Shown: piece by piece, positions 17,745-25,516 of the stretch | Layout of the letters: every line of letters starts with the position of its first letter | Position numbering within the stretch: the first letter of the stretch is position 1 | Source: a virus | DNA length: 64,000 nucleotides | Strand: one strand, 5' to 3' | IMG/VR virus record: IMGVR_UViG_3300036766_000185 | Span: 32,182 to 96,181 of that record | Notes under the pieces: model-generated | Database searches by the model: none | The model's input: only the letters and a program-made list of their open reading frames with translations | What the model was told of the DNA's origin: nothing | Program-made: the position numbers and the translations under genes

Positions 17745-18112
17745 TTTTCACTTTCTTGTTGATCATCTGTCTTAGTTGGAACAGAAATTGTTCTCCTCTC
17801 AATATCTCTCATGAAGTCAATTAGCTCTTGCATTGAGTTATGCATTCCCTCAAGCTCACCTTCTAGCTCTGCGATTTCTTTCTCCAACTGTTCTTTCTCC
17901 CACGCGCTAGTTGCTTCTTTCAATTTTCTCTTTAAGCGGTCTAGCTCCTTCGAATGGGAGTCATATTTCTCCTTTAGTTTGGCATAGAGATCCTCGATGG
18001 CTCTCTGCTTTTCTTGCTGCTTCTCGTAGGGAATCTCCCCAGACTTACGCATTTCAGAGATTTCTTCCTTAAGTATTTGAAACTGGCGTTTAGTGCGAGC
18101 GTAGCATGGCAT
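17741..18112 (-). CDS. Coiled-coil protein (123 residues)
   Basis: Almost wholly charged heptads (EKQQEKQRAIEDLYAKLKEK and onward), so a long coiled coil. Start at 18112 chosen because AGGTGA precedes it and it overlaps the upstream TAA as TAATG. Function unknown. Confidence 0.55.
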   Translation of the reverse strand: MPCYARTKRQFQILKEEISEMRKSGEIPYEKQQEKQRAIEDLYAKLKEKYDSHSKELDRLKRKLKEATSAWEKEQLEKEIAELEGELEGMHNSMQELIDFMRDIERRTISVPTKTDDQQESEK

Positions 18113-18396
18113 TAGCGTATCACCTCGATTTTGGGAGAGCAGCACCCGTCGCAGCCATGAATCCCCTCATCAATCTGTAATTCAAACTTTTTCTGTCGTC
18201 CCTGAAGCCACACTAGAGAGTCGGGGTCAGGATGCCCGATTCCATGAGGACAGATACGCTCAGTTAAAGCTCCTCTGTCCAGACGAATATTCAACTGCCA
18301 GTCTATCATATGGTGCTTACTCGGATTGTGAAAGCAGCATATAGTCCCCTCACACTGTTTCTTAGGGTGATAACACCCTTCTTTATTCGTTTTCAT
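18112..18396 (-). CDS. Cys/His-rich metal-binding protein (94 residues)
   Basis: Many Cys and His, notably EGTICCFHNPSKHH and GCDGCCSP, suggest one or two metal sites. No exact family recognised. Confidence 0.5.
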   Translation of the reverse strand: MKTNKEGCYHPKKQCEGTICCFHNPSKHHMIDWQLNIRLDRGALTERICPHGIGHPDPDSLVWLQGRQKKFELQIDEGIHGCDGCCSPKIEVIR

Positions 18397-18398
18397 TA

Positions 18399-18719
18399 TT
18401 ACTTCCCTCCAAAAATCCCCTTCGACTTTTTGGCTTCGATGATCTTAACAACTAGCTCACCGACGGTACGACTATACGCTGTAAGCTCTATTTGCTTCTG
18501 AGCCGCTGTGAGTAGAGCGTCTAGTTGCCAAGATTTTCGTACGTTTGCATTAGGCTGGATAGCGAATTCGCCTGTCTCTGGGTCTAGAATTAGAGTTGCC
18601 AGCCACAATCGCTTCTGTTGATCTGCCTGTGCTTTCTGCTGATCAGTCTCCACCTGCTTGACTTCTGTCGCTTCCTGCTTAAGTTCTGTTTCCTTCTTCT
18701 CGGCCATTTCGTCGGACAT
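18399..18719 (-). CDS. Hypothetical protein (106 residues)
   Basis: Acidic, Gln-rich N-terminus followed by IQPNANVRKSWQLDALLTAA, helical. GGAG-type ribosome site sits inside the end of the preceding small frame. Function unknown. Confidence 0.5.
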   Translation of the reverse strand: MSDEMAEKKETELKQEATEVKQVETDQQKAQADQQKRLWLATLILDPETGEFAIQPNANVRKSWQLDALLTAAQKQIELTAYSRTVGELVVKIIEAKKSKGIFGGK

Positions 18720-18722
18720 TGT

Positions 18723-18875
18723 TTATTTCTCCTCTAGTTTCAGTATTTCGTTTAACAGATAACTACCTCCCAATCCGCCCATGTTTCTCATTAAGATACT
18801 AAGTACGTCGTTAACCGCTCGATTGTACGCCTGTTGGCGAAGTCTCCGCTGCTGGAGCTTGCGTCTCTTTTTCAT
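18723..18875 (-). CDS. Small basic helical protein, overlaps peptidase gene
   Basis: A 50-residue frame (MKKRRKLQQRRLRQQ then AVNDVLSILMRNMGG). It overlaps the disordered tail of the M14 peptidase gene by 65 nt in another frame and ends just before the next start. Ribosome site is weak and a shorter start at 18790 exists, so this call is tentative. Confidence 0.45.
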   Translation of the reverse strand: MKKRRKLQQRRLRQQAYNRAVNDVLSILMRNMGGLGGSYLLNEILKLEEK

Positions 18876-19665
18876 GAGCGACACTCGTTTCTTTCTCTTT
18901 CGGCTTTAATCCCTCTCCTTTGGAACGATCAAAATTATTGAGAGCCGACACTATCATACGCGACCCTCCTGCAATCTGATTAACACCAGTCCCAGCGATT
19001 CTTCCTGGGACTTCGAACGTCAGAGAGTATAGCGCTCCTCTTTTCTCAAAATAGAACTCCTCAAGTGTTCCCTCTTTATAGCTAGTAACCACTCCACTTT
19101 TACAGGTCTCCTTATAAACGGTCTTGGTTTTTCTAATGTCAAAATAGGCCGCTACGTCATTCAACACCAATCGCGCTAGAGAGTTGGACGTTGGAATTTT
19201 TCTCTCGTATATGTACGCAGAGCTTTCATCTGCATCTCCGTGTACGTCGAGAAATAACGATAATTTTGTAGGAGTGTTATCAAAGATCAATCGCAATTCT
19301 CTGGTATCTCGCTCCCCAACCTTTAAATTACTTCCCTTGCGATCTCCTGTCAATCTTGATGAGTGGCTCCATCCCCATGGATTCGCGCACGGAAAGATGT
19401 ACAGATTCCAGCGATCTTTATCTAATTCTCCCAGAGAGTGCAACAGACAATCAACACTCCAGTATTCGTTCCCATGTTGTCCCGCTACTATCACCACTGA
19501 ATCTTTGGCTCGTCGAGAGACTGATCTAATAGTTGGAAACGCAAAAGCTTCTTGTCCATACACAAGATGATCTAGAAATTTTACCTCTAGATCGGCCTTG
19601 GCTGCCTCTTCTATAATAGTGGTAAGCAGCCTATTATAGTCTTTGGGCCGCGACTGCTTCTCCAT
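18811..19665 (-). CDS. M14-type zinc carboxypeptidase-like protein
   Basis: 284 residues. HGNE (in VIVAGQHGNEYW) gives His/Glu zinc ligands, DVHGD the third His, and a later TFEVPGR the candidate catalytic Glu, all as in M14 carboxypeptidases. The last ~35 residues are low complexity. No signal peptide; likely intracellular or released on lysis. Confidence 0.75.
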   Translation of the reverse strand: MEKQSRPKDYNRLLTTIIEEAAKADLEVKFLDHLVYGQEAFAFPTIRSVSRRAKDSVVIVAGQHGNEYWSVDCLLHSLGELDKDRWNLYIFPCANPWGWSHSSRLTGDRKGSNLKVGERDTRELRLIFDNTPTKLSLFLDVHGDADESSAYIYERKIPTSNSLARLVLNDVAAYFDIRKTKTVYKETCKSGVVTSYKEGTLEEFYFEKRGALYSLTFEVPGRIAGTGVNQIAGGSRMIVSALNNFDRSKGEGLKPKEKETSVAHEKETQAPAAETSPTGVQSSG

Positions 19666-19682
19666 CGTCTCTGACCCTCTTA

Positions 19683-19811
19683 TTAATTAGCTCGTCGTCC
19701 TAGCTCGCCAAGAACACATCCTGCCACAACAGCCCACCATAGATTGTGAGTAATCTGATACACAGCAAAAGCTCCGATCAGCGGAGCAAAATTAAAATCG
19801 ATGTTCCACAT
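19683..19811 (-). CDS. Small hydrophobic protein (42 residues)
   Basis: MWNIDFNFAPLIGAFAVYQI followed by WWAVVAGCVLGELGRR: one or two membrane-associated helices. The ATG overlaps the upstream stop (TAATG). Function unknown. Confidence 0.5.
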   Translation of the reverse strand: MWNIDFNFAPLIGAFAVYQITHNLWWAVVAGCVLGELGRRAN

Positions 19812-20113
19812 TATAGAATTCCCTCTCTTATATTGTATCGTCGTCCGCCCATTTCAAGAACAAAGAGCGGAACTTTCCCTATCAGCGCTGCATTTTTTCT
19901 GAGAGTCTCCAGATCCTTAAAATTCAATTTAAAGCTCTTAGCGGTAGTAAACTTAGCTTGCACTAGATAGTCGAGCGTTGTGATATCCTCGCGCATTCCT
20001 GGAAACGCTCCAGATCCAGGCTGCACTCGTCCGCCGATCTTTTTAGCAAGCTTCTTTTCAAACTCTCGCCCTGCCACCTGCGGAGTCTTGGCTTTGAGCC
20101 AGCGTGGAATCAT
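19811..20113 (-). CDS. PD-(D/E)XK nuclease, Holliday-junction-resolvase-like
   Basis: 100 residues. GREFEKKLAKKIGG, then GSGAFPGMREDITT and YLVQAKFT reproduce the Hjc/VRR-type order: Glu, Asp, then E/Q-x-K. The usual Glu of ExK is Gln here (QAK), seen in some active members. Probably cuts branched DNA; complements the RuvC-like enzyme. Confidence 0.65.
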   Translation of the reverse strand: MIPRWLKAKTPQVAGREFEKKLAKKIGGRVQPGSGAFPGMREDITTLDYLVQAKFTTAKSFKLNFKDLETLRKNAALIGKVPLFVLEMGGRRYNIREGIL

Positions 20114-20346
20114 CTTCGATTTTTCCTATCTCTTCCAGTTGTGTCGTAGGAATAATCGTTTTGACCAGTGTCATGAACATAATAAATTGGGTCTTCCTTC
20201 AAATGCACGGCTAGCTCGCTTTTAGGCGTACAGTGCTTGATTCGATAGCCTTTGCGATAGTGCGCATGACAGTCCATTTCCTCAGACGCAGAGACCGCAC
20301 TACATAGATTTAGAATTGAAACCATTACGAGAACCCAAACACGCAT
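20110..20346 (-). CDS. Small secreted protein (78 residues)
   Basis: Signal peptide (MRVWVLVMVSILNLCSAVSA) then a His/Tyr-rich, basic mature part with paired Cys (DCHAH, KHCTP). Probably exported to the periplasm; function unknown. Confidence 0.55.
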   Translation of the reverse strand: MRVWVLVMVSILNLCSAVSASEEMDCHAHYRKGYRIKHCTPKSELAVHLKEDPIYYVHDTGQNDYSYDTTGRDRKNRR

Positions 20347-20389
20347 CTTATCCCTCTAAAGTGTAATTAAGAAACTCTTTCAACGTCTC

Positions 20390-20683
20390 TCATTTGCTCT
20401 CCAAGATTTGTTTCCACATTGGAACGTAGGGCTTCTGTCGCGCTCTAAGATGTTCAATTTCTGCATCAGTGGGAGCGACCATAGATTCTTGTATGATTTG
20501 CGCCCACAGATCTTTACGATTGTCTACACGAAACATGAGTCTACGCCCACCGCCCTGATAAATAGTAACAAGATACGCGACAGTTTTATTAATCGTCGAT
20601 ATCTCGTCTACTGTCTGCTCGACCAGACGCTTAATGTCGATACGACAGTCTGGATAGACTTTATCTTTAAGGCGTCTGCTCAT
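20390..20683 (-). CDS. Hypothetical protein (97 residues)
   Basis: Start at 20683 (MSRRLKDK) chosen because GGGAGG precedes it and it overlaps the upstream stop. Mixed helix/strand protein, FRVDNRKDLWAQIIQ near the centre. No family recognised. Confidence 0.5.
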   Translation of the reverse strand: MSRRLKDKVYPDCRIDIKRLVEQTVDEISTINKTVAYLVTIYQGGGRRLMFRVDNRKDLWAQIIQESMVAPTDAEIEHLRARQKPYVPMWKQILESK

Positions 20684-20889
20684 TTTGCTTCCTCCCAAGG
20701 GGCTTGTCCCATTTTCTCTAGTGCATCAGCTAGGTACACGGCCTGTTCAACAGATTCCTGCGCAGAGAGTAGCGGAGTATAAGAATAAATAATGCCGTAG
20801 TTATCTCGATGAGAACCCAAATGAGAATACAATCGAAGGGCAGCCTCTGCTATAAACGTTGCTCTATTTGAGATATTTATACCTTGCAT
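20680..20889 (-). CDS. Hypothetical protein (69 residues)
   Basis: Helical protein (MQGINISNRATFIAEAALRL). TGATG overlap with the preceding gene. Function unknown. Confidence 0.5.
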   Translation of the reverse strand: MQGINISNRATFIAEAALRLYSHLGSHRDNYGIIYSYTPLLSAQESVEQAVYLADALEKMGQAPWEEAK

Positions 20890-21068
20890 CAGTGCCCTTC
20901 GTAAAGTTCCTCTTTTTCTCGATCTATATCTCTTTGAACATCCTTGATCAACGCATCCAGATAGCCTTTGACAAAGTAAATGGATAACTTTCCCGTATCG
21001 TTAGCTATCGCCTTCTCTACTTCCTCTATCACGTTCTTTAAATGCGCAAGCATACCGTGATTGGTCAT
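20889..21068 (-). CDS. Hypothetical helical protein (59 residues)
   Basis: MTNHGMLAHLKNVIEEVEKA followed by IYFVKGYLDALIKDVQRDI. Charged amphipathic helices; coupled on both sides (TGATG, TAATG). Confidence 0.55.
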   Translation of the reverse strand: MTNHGMLAHLKNVIEEVEKAIANDTGKLSIYFVKGYLDALIKDVQRDIDREKEELYEGH

Positions 21069-21166
21069 TAGTCGTATCTCCCGAACACAATGGCTTTTAG
21101 CAACCCTAGTGTGTTAGGTATCAGTCTCAACAGGAACAGAAACGGTTGCAACAGTGGCGCATTCAT
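21068..21166 (-). CDS. Tiny hydrophobic protein (32 residues)
   Basis: MNAPLLQPFLFLLRLIPNTL with a basic end, starting 1 nt after the upstream TGA and ending on a TAATG overlap. Longer frame to 21250 lies in the upstream gene and is not used. Function unknown. Confidence 0.5.
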   Translation of the reverse strand: MNAPLLQPFLFLLRLIPNTLGLLKAIVFGRYD

Positions 21167-21167
21167 T

Positions 21168-21698
21168 TCAATCTGAGTTTTCTCCAACAATGAACAAATT
21201 CCAGCGACCGATGCATCCCAAAAATCTATCCATGTCCGACTTCCAATCAATCAGATCGTCCAGTTTAGTGGGAAGCTTATTCTCTGCAATTCGCACTAGC
21301 GTATCGTCTTCAATATCAATAGGATAAAGCCCTTCTTCTAAGTATTTATAGCTTCGATTGCAACTGAGACTAAAATCGCTCAAATCGTAATCGTAAGCTG
21401 CAAGTTCGTCTAATGTTGCTCCGAAAGCTCCACAGTTGCTCTCGTACCATTTGTCAGAGAGCCATTTCATGTATCGCTTCATGTACTTCGTTGGCGTCAA
21501 GATAGTCCCAAGAAATTTCGGATGATGACAAGCTATCCCTGCTGTTTGATGGACAATCTTAATCCACTTTCTAGTATCTTTAAAGGGAAGACCATCAAAT
21601 GGAGAATAAACAGCGAGCACCAGTTGAGGTAGAGTTAGTTTCAAATCAAGATCAAGAAACTTGTACTCGTCGTCTGGGGTGAACTCTAGCTCTTTCAT
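21168..21698 (-). CDS. Hypothetical protein (176 residues)
   Basis: Acidic, aromatic-rich protein without recognised motifs. An 86-nt intergenic space before it holds a 6-bp AAGCCG/CGGCTT inverted repeat and a T run, no secure promoter. Confidence 0.5.
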   Translation of the reverse strand: MKELEFTPDDEYKFLDLDLKLTLPQLVLAVYSPFDGLPFKDTRKWIKIVHQTAGIACHHPKFLGTILTPTKYMKRYMKWLSDKWYESNCGAFGATLDELAAYDYDLSDFSLSCNRSYKYLEEGLYPIDIEDDTLVRIAENKLPTKLDDLIDWKSDMDRFLGCIGRWNLFIVGENSD

Positions 21699-21784
21699 TC
21701 TGCTCTCCTCGTATCATACTGAAAAAAGGCCGTCTCTCCGCGCTGTCAAGCCGTAAATTCGCAGGTCGGCTTTCCCCGTAGATC

Positions 21785-22372
21785 TTAGTAGAAAATCCCA
21801 AAAAGATCACCAAACAGTGTTCGGTCGTTCTTCTTGCTCTGCTTCTCTAAACGCTTTAGAGCAGCCGCGTACTTCGGTGTGAACTCTTCTTTAGTCATTA
21901 CACCAGCTTTGTACGCCTCAATCAGACGATTCAAGTACACGTCTGTCTTCGCGAAAACTGATGTACGAGAGAACCCAACACCACCCAAGAACGTACCGAT
22001 ATTGATCGAGTCCGTCCCAGCCGCCGCACTCGTCCCTGCAGAGCCGAACGAGTACACGCGGGTCTTGATACTGTTGCCACCGTTACTGGCCGTCGAGCTT
22101 CCACCATTTGCGGTGTTCGTGTTGTGAACACTCGCATTTCCGCCCGTCGCGGAATTGCCGTTCACGTTCTGATTCGTGTTCGTAACGGCATTGTTGGAGT
22201 TGCCGCCGTTCCCACCGTTGCCCCCGTTTCCACCATTACCGCCGTTGCCGCCATCGCCACCACAGCCAGCAGCCTGACCACCACTTGACTCACATCCCTG
22301 ATCGCTAGCAGCCGCAAAAGCAAGCTGCGAGCCAATCAACACTAGAGCCACCACCAAAATCAACTTCTTCAT
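21785..22372 (-). CDS. Secreted Gly/Asn-rich repeat protein
   Basis: 195 residues. Signal peptide (MKKLILVVALVLIGSQLAFA), then GGNGGNGGN repeats from about 38 to 58, an Asn/Thr-rich region to ~105, and a charged C-terminal domain with KAGVMTKEEFTPKYAAALKR. Low-complexity Gly-rich secreted proteins are rare in phages. It may form a surface layer or bind envelope material; function is not known. GGGAGG precedes the start. Confidence 0.65.
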   Translation of the reverse strand: MKKLILVVALVLIGSQLAFAAASDQGCESSGGQAAGCGGDGGNGGNGGNGGNGGNGGNSNNAVTNTNQNVNGNSATGGNASVHNTNTANGGSSTASNGGNSIKTRVYSFGSAGTSAAAGTDSINIGTFLGGVGFSRTSVFAKTDVYLNRLIEAYKAGVMTKEEFTPKYAAALKRLEKQSKKNDRTLFGDLFGIFY

Positions 22373-22442
22373 TCTTCAACCCTCCCGATTTTCGGCCCGC
22401 ACCACACGAGCCTGCGCTACACGTTACTCAGATCATCCAACT

Positions 22443-22961
22443 CTAGCCTCTAAAGTCTGCTTCATTTTCTTTTCCTAAGCAACATTTTTTAAATTTCTTC
22501 TTGCTTCCGCACGGACAGAGAGTATTCCTCCCTATCTTTACTGATCGATATTCTTTATCAGCAATCGTAATCCCGTACAGATGATCAAGTTCATGCTGTA
22601 CTACAATCGCCTCTAGCCCTGACAGCGCGTACTCTTTGTCGTCTCCGTTCTTCACAACGACCTCGGTCGCCCGCTGCACACTTTTCGTTAATCCTGGAAG
22701 ACTCAAGCATCCTTCTGAGTGCACGACGAAATCAGACGCTTTGATGATCTCAGGATTCCAGAGATTTAGTTTAGTGTCTTTTACTCTCACGATCGCCGCT
22801 CGCTTTAGTACGCCGATCTGTACGGCAGCCAATCCAACTCCTGGAGTCTCTGAGTTTGTTAATTCAGTCTCCAATCTGTCAAAGAGCAGAGCTAGATTGT
22901 CTGCCTTTTCCACTGGGTCCGATATTCGATTTAAGAGCACTTTTGATAGTTCAATCATCAA
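22443..22961 (-). CDS. def: Peptide deformylase fused to SEC-C zinc motif
   Basis: 172 residues. All three deformylase motifs: GVGLAAVQIG (41-50), EGCLS (83-87, metal ligand Cys85) and QHELDH (122-127, His123/127, Glu124). Removes the formyl group from nascent proteins. The C-terminal ~30 residues carry a SEC-C site (C149, C151, C160, C161). The fusion is unusual, as is the shortened deformylase N-terminus. Confidence 0.87.
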   Translation of the reverse strand: MMIELSKVLLNRISDPVEKADNLALLFDRLETELTNSETPGVGLAAVQIGVLKRAAIVRVKDTKLNLWNPEIIKASDFVVHSEGCLSLPGLTKSVQRATEVVVKNGDDKEYALSGLEAIVVQHELDHLYGITIADKEYRSVKIGRNTLCPCGSKKKFKKCCLGKENEADFRG

Positions 22962-23164
22962 ACTTTCGCGACTGGTTTCTTAAACCGAGCACGAGCTACA
23001 GCTTGAATCTCTAATAGTCTAGCCTCATCCTCAGTTGTGCGTCCTTGTTTAACCGCTAACGCCAAAGCTTCTACTAACTCCTCGCGCTTCATCAGATTAA
23101 AACAGCGCAGACCATATCCCTTTGCTGCTTTCTTCATCGCGTTAAAACTCATTTCTTCGGCCAT
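22958..23164 (-). CDS. Rho-N/SAP-like helical protein (68 residues)
   Basis: MKKAAKGYGLRCFNLMKREE with ELVEAL resembles the Rho N-terminal/SAP helix-extension-helix (K-x-G-Y-x-x-M-K-K-x-E-L). Such domains bind nucleic acid. GGAGG and promoter 23191-23220 lie upstream. Confidence 0.55.
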   Translation of the reverse strand: MAEEMSFNAMKKAAKGYGLRCFNLMKREELVEALALAVKQGRTTEDEARLLEIQAVARARFKKPVAKV

Positions 23165-23190
23165 CTGATCCTCCTTTGTCCTCTACTACA

Positions 23191-23220
23191 AGTATACACT
23201 ATCCGATATATCGGTGTCAA
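23191..23220 (-). promoter_or_regulatory. Promoter, early family, with palindrome in spacer
   Basis: Minus strand: TTGACA, 18-bp spacer, TATACT. The spacer starts with the perfect palindrome CCGATATATCGG, a plausible operator. Downstream leader reads TTGTAGTAGA. Drives the 68-residue gene and deformylase. Confidence 0.85.
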
Positions 23221-23226
23221 GTATTC

Positions 23227-24249
23227 CTATTGCTGCCGAGCGAACGTCGAAATCTCTGTTGTCAACTTAGAAACTAACTTCTGATCTGGACGCACAACGG
23301 CTAAAAAGTTCTTTATCCCATTCGCTTTAATATCGCCATACGTATAGACGCTCCCACTTCTATGAATCAAGTCGTACAAAGTACCATATCTTATGATCTC
23401 TTCTAGCGTATCGACCTGCCCCTGCAACGGGCCTTGAAAGTACAACGTAAACTGTCCCTCCCTATATGGACTATAGGTCTTGTTCTTTTTAGTCAGGAAC
23501 TTGATCACGTGCCCAATTTTTACCTTATCACCCGCAGCGTTGTCCTCTTCGATCCACTCACCGTGCTTAAAGCGCACACGAATAGACGCTGCAAATCTAA
23601 TACCCATACCCCCTGGAGTAGTCTCAGGGTCACCATAAACTATACCGATTTTTAGTCGAATCTGATTTATCAATAGCACTATGCAGTTATTCCAATCGTT
23701 GTTCTCATTCAGCGAATTTAGCGCTGCAGACAGTCTACGAATAGCGCGATTCATAAGTAGCGCTCGCTCTCCAATCTTCTCTACATCATCAACAACTGAC
23801 TTGTCAAGCTCGCTCTGTGGACTCATGGCAGCCACGCTGTCTAGAACAACTATTCCGCAATCACCCGATCGAACAAACGCTTCCAAGACTTCAACCGCCT
23901 GTTCAGAAGTTTCAGGACGTGAGTAGATAAGACTTGCTACATCAACGCCCATCAACTCCGCCCATTTAGAGTCCCAGGTATTCTCAACGTCAATATAAAC
24001 TGCGGTCTTTCCCGACTTCTGCACATTTGCTATAAGTTTTAACGCCATCGTGGTTTTCCCAGAGCTTTCCGCTCCGTACCACTCGATGATTCGTCCAAGA
24101 GGCATCCCTCCGCCACATTCAATATCGAGAGAAAGTGAGCCAGTTGAGACACGCTCTAGATCAACAGTTTTAATCCCAGATCCTTTCATCGCCAGACCTG
24201 TCCCGTATTTCTTTTGGAGACGACTCATGATCTCCTCGGCGTTACTCAT
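23227..24249 (-). CDS. recA: RecA-like recombinase
   Basis: 340 residues. Walker A GAESSGKTT at 59-67, Walker B IVVLDSVAAM, and NQIRLKIGIVYGDPETTPGG as the L2-adjacent region are all present. Promotes strand exchange. Start at 24249 (MSNAEEIM) overlaps the upstream stop by 8 nt; an ATG at 24273 lies inside the LAGLIDADG gene and looks less good. Confidence 0.92.
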   Translation of the reverse strand: MSNAEEIMSRLQKKYGTGLAMKGSGIKTVDLERVSTGSLSLDIECGGGMPLGRIIEWYGAESSGKTTMALKLIANVQKSGKTAVYIDVENTWDSKWAELMGVDVASLIYSRPETSEQAVEVLEAFVRSGDCGIVVLDSVAAMSPQSELDKSVVDDVEKIGERALLMNRAIRRLSAALNSLNENNDWNNCIVLLINQIRLKIGIVYGDPETTPGGMGIRFAASIRVRFKHGEWIEEDNAAGDKVKIGHVIKFLTKKNKTYSPYREGQFTLYFQGPLQGQVDTLEEIIRYGTLYDLIHRSGSVYTYGDIKANGIKNFLAVVRPDQKLVSKLTTEISTFARQQ

Positions 24250-24694
24250 CGCTGATACGCTCTCCGATTTCATTGATGTGCTTCATCAACTCTTTAGCTG
24301 CTCCTAGCGACTCCTGACTGTGAATATCGCGGGCATGCCCTGGAACTCGGCTTTTTCGCATTTCGAATTGAAATCCTCGTCCAAGTTTTACTCGATCTCG
24401 CTTTACTATGACGTACGGATGAATCATTTTCAGAAATCGATCCGCCATGTTGGCTGTTAAAATCCAATCACCAACGGGCTTGTGCATCCCATGACGCTTG
24501 TAAACTCGAAGATATCCACCGAATTTTCTGTGAATTGATTTCATAAGATCCAGATGAGTATTTACAATTCCGATTCTAAGCGAATAGACCGTAGTCTTTG
24601 TTAGAGGCTTCAAGCTTCGTAGAATTGTTAGATATCCTTCTCCGTCGAACAGACCAGCTAGATATTTCGGAGTTAGTCTATCTTCGATTTCCAT
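24242..24694 (-). CDS. LAGLIDADG homing endonuclease
   Basis: 150 residues. LAGLFDGEGYL at ~14-24 is the catalytic motif helix; the rest fits one LAGLIDADG domain (GYLRVYKRHG, then WILTANMADRFLK). Such single-motif enzymes act as dimers. It sits between ruvC and recA as a free-standing gene, with one-base overlap to ruvC. Phages usually carry HNH or GIY-YIG types, so this is notable. Confidence 0.8.
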   Translation of the reverse strand: MEIEDRLTPKYLAGLFDGEGYLTILRSLKPLTKTTVYSLRIGIVNTHLDLMKSIHRKFGGYLRVYKRHGMHKPVGDWILTANMADRFLKMIHPYVIVKRDRVKLGRGFQFEMRKSRVPGHARDIHSQESLGAAKELMKHINEIGERISDE

Positions 24695-25227
24695 TACCGT
24701 TTCCCTCTTCGTGCTTTTGCTGTCGGAGCTTCTAATGTACTCTCGTATCCATACATCGCAAGGACGAATGCATCGGCTATGTCGTCTTGATCTATGTCAA
24801 TTTTATATTTGTAGTTAATAAAAGCTCGTACTTCTGGCTTTTTTACGTTTCCCTTACACCCTAATCTGCTTCTAGCTGAGGATGCATAGATCAAAATTGG
24901 TTTTGCTTCTTTTCGAGCAAGCCAGTCCCACAAAACTGCTCCCGACAATCTAGCTAGCAACTGAACTGTTCGATAGTTGTTTTTGAGAAAAACGTCCTCA
25001 ACGACCATCAAATCTACATCAGAGCGCGAGATAACAACGCTCAAATCACCAGCGATAACACGCATAACATCAAACTGATCAATACTTGCTTTAGTCTTGG
25101 CCTTCGTACCATACTTCTCTTTCAATCGCTCTACTGGGTTGATCACTCCCGACGCGAATATTTTTCCATCGTCGAGAATGCACCAACCCGTGCTTACGCT
25201 GCTGATATCAACCCCAAGAACTCTCAT
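24694..25227 (-). CDS. ruvC: RuvC-like Holliday junction resolvase
   Basis: 177 residues. RNase H fold with Asp7 (GVDISSVSTGW), Glu77 (VVEDVF) and Asp148/149/152 (DQDDIADAF). Cuts recombination or replication branches before packaging. Confidence 0.8.
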   Translation of the reverse strand: MRVLGVDISSVSTGWCILDDGKIFASGVINPVERLKEKYGTKAKTKASIDQFDVMRVIAGDLSVVISRSDVDLMVVEDVFLKNNYRTVQLLARLSGAVLWDWLARKEAKPILIYASSARSRLGCKGNVKKPEVRAFINYKYKIDIDQDDIADAFVLAMYGYESTLEAPTAKARRGKR

Positions 25228-25418
25228 TCTGCAGCCTGCAAAGTGTTGTCTGTTACAGCCTCATTAAGCGCTGATATGTCATCTTCATCTAACCAGAGAT
25301 CCAATTGCATCGCTCCCTCACAGTACACACGAATATGTTTCATCGGACGATTCGTTGTGGCTGCTAGGTAATTCTCCACGTCAAATTTAAAGCGTTTAGA
25401 TTCGTAGCGCGTGTTCAT
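25224..25418 (-). CDS. Hypothetical protein (64 residues)
   Basis: Acidic protein with CEGAMQLDLWLDEDD. No SD is seen; the start lies just after a long hairpin (25434-25496), so its translation may depend on the hairpin. ATGA overlap with ruvC. Confidence 0.5.
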   Translation of the reverse strand: MNTRYESKRFKFDVENYLAATTNRPMKHIRVYCEGAMQLDLWLDEDDISALNEAVTDNTLQAAE

Positions 25419-25420
25419 TT

Positions 25421-25498
25421 TTATTGAAGAGAAGAGACTAGAGGACTACAGGCAGCAGCACCGTCTATTGGGTGGCCCATCGTAGCCTCTAGTCTCAT
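25421..25498 (-). CDS. Possible tiny peptide (25 residues)
   Basis: MRLEATMGHPIDGAAACSPL and five more residues, starting 18 nt after the upstream stop, with GGAGG 12 nt before the ATG. It spans the long inverted repeat, so the peptide and the RNA structure may be linked or one may be a by-product. Tentative. Confidence 0.3.
   Translation of the reverse strand: MRLEATMGHPIDGAAACSPLVSSLQ
25434..25496 (-). other. Long RNA hairpin (inverted repeat)
   Basis: Arms 25434-25449 and 25482-25496 (GAGACTAGAGG plus CTAC) pair over ~15 bp with one extra base, enclosing 32 nt that contain a CACC/GGTG inner stem. It lies in the leader of the 64-residue gene. No T run follows on either strand, so it is not a simple terminator. 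Confidence 0.55.
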
Positions 25499-25516
25499 CT
25501 ATGCACCAGCCTCCGA

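Noticed and set aside
21167-21250. Extended start of the 32-residue hydrophobic gene
   Set aside because: It runs over the well-supported 176-residue gene; the short ATG fits the coupling.
21699-21784. Terminator or promoter between the Gly-rich gene and the next
   Set aside because: The AAGCCG/CGGCTT stem is not followed by T, and TTGACA is 25 bp from TATGAT.
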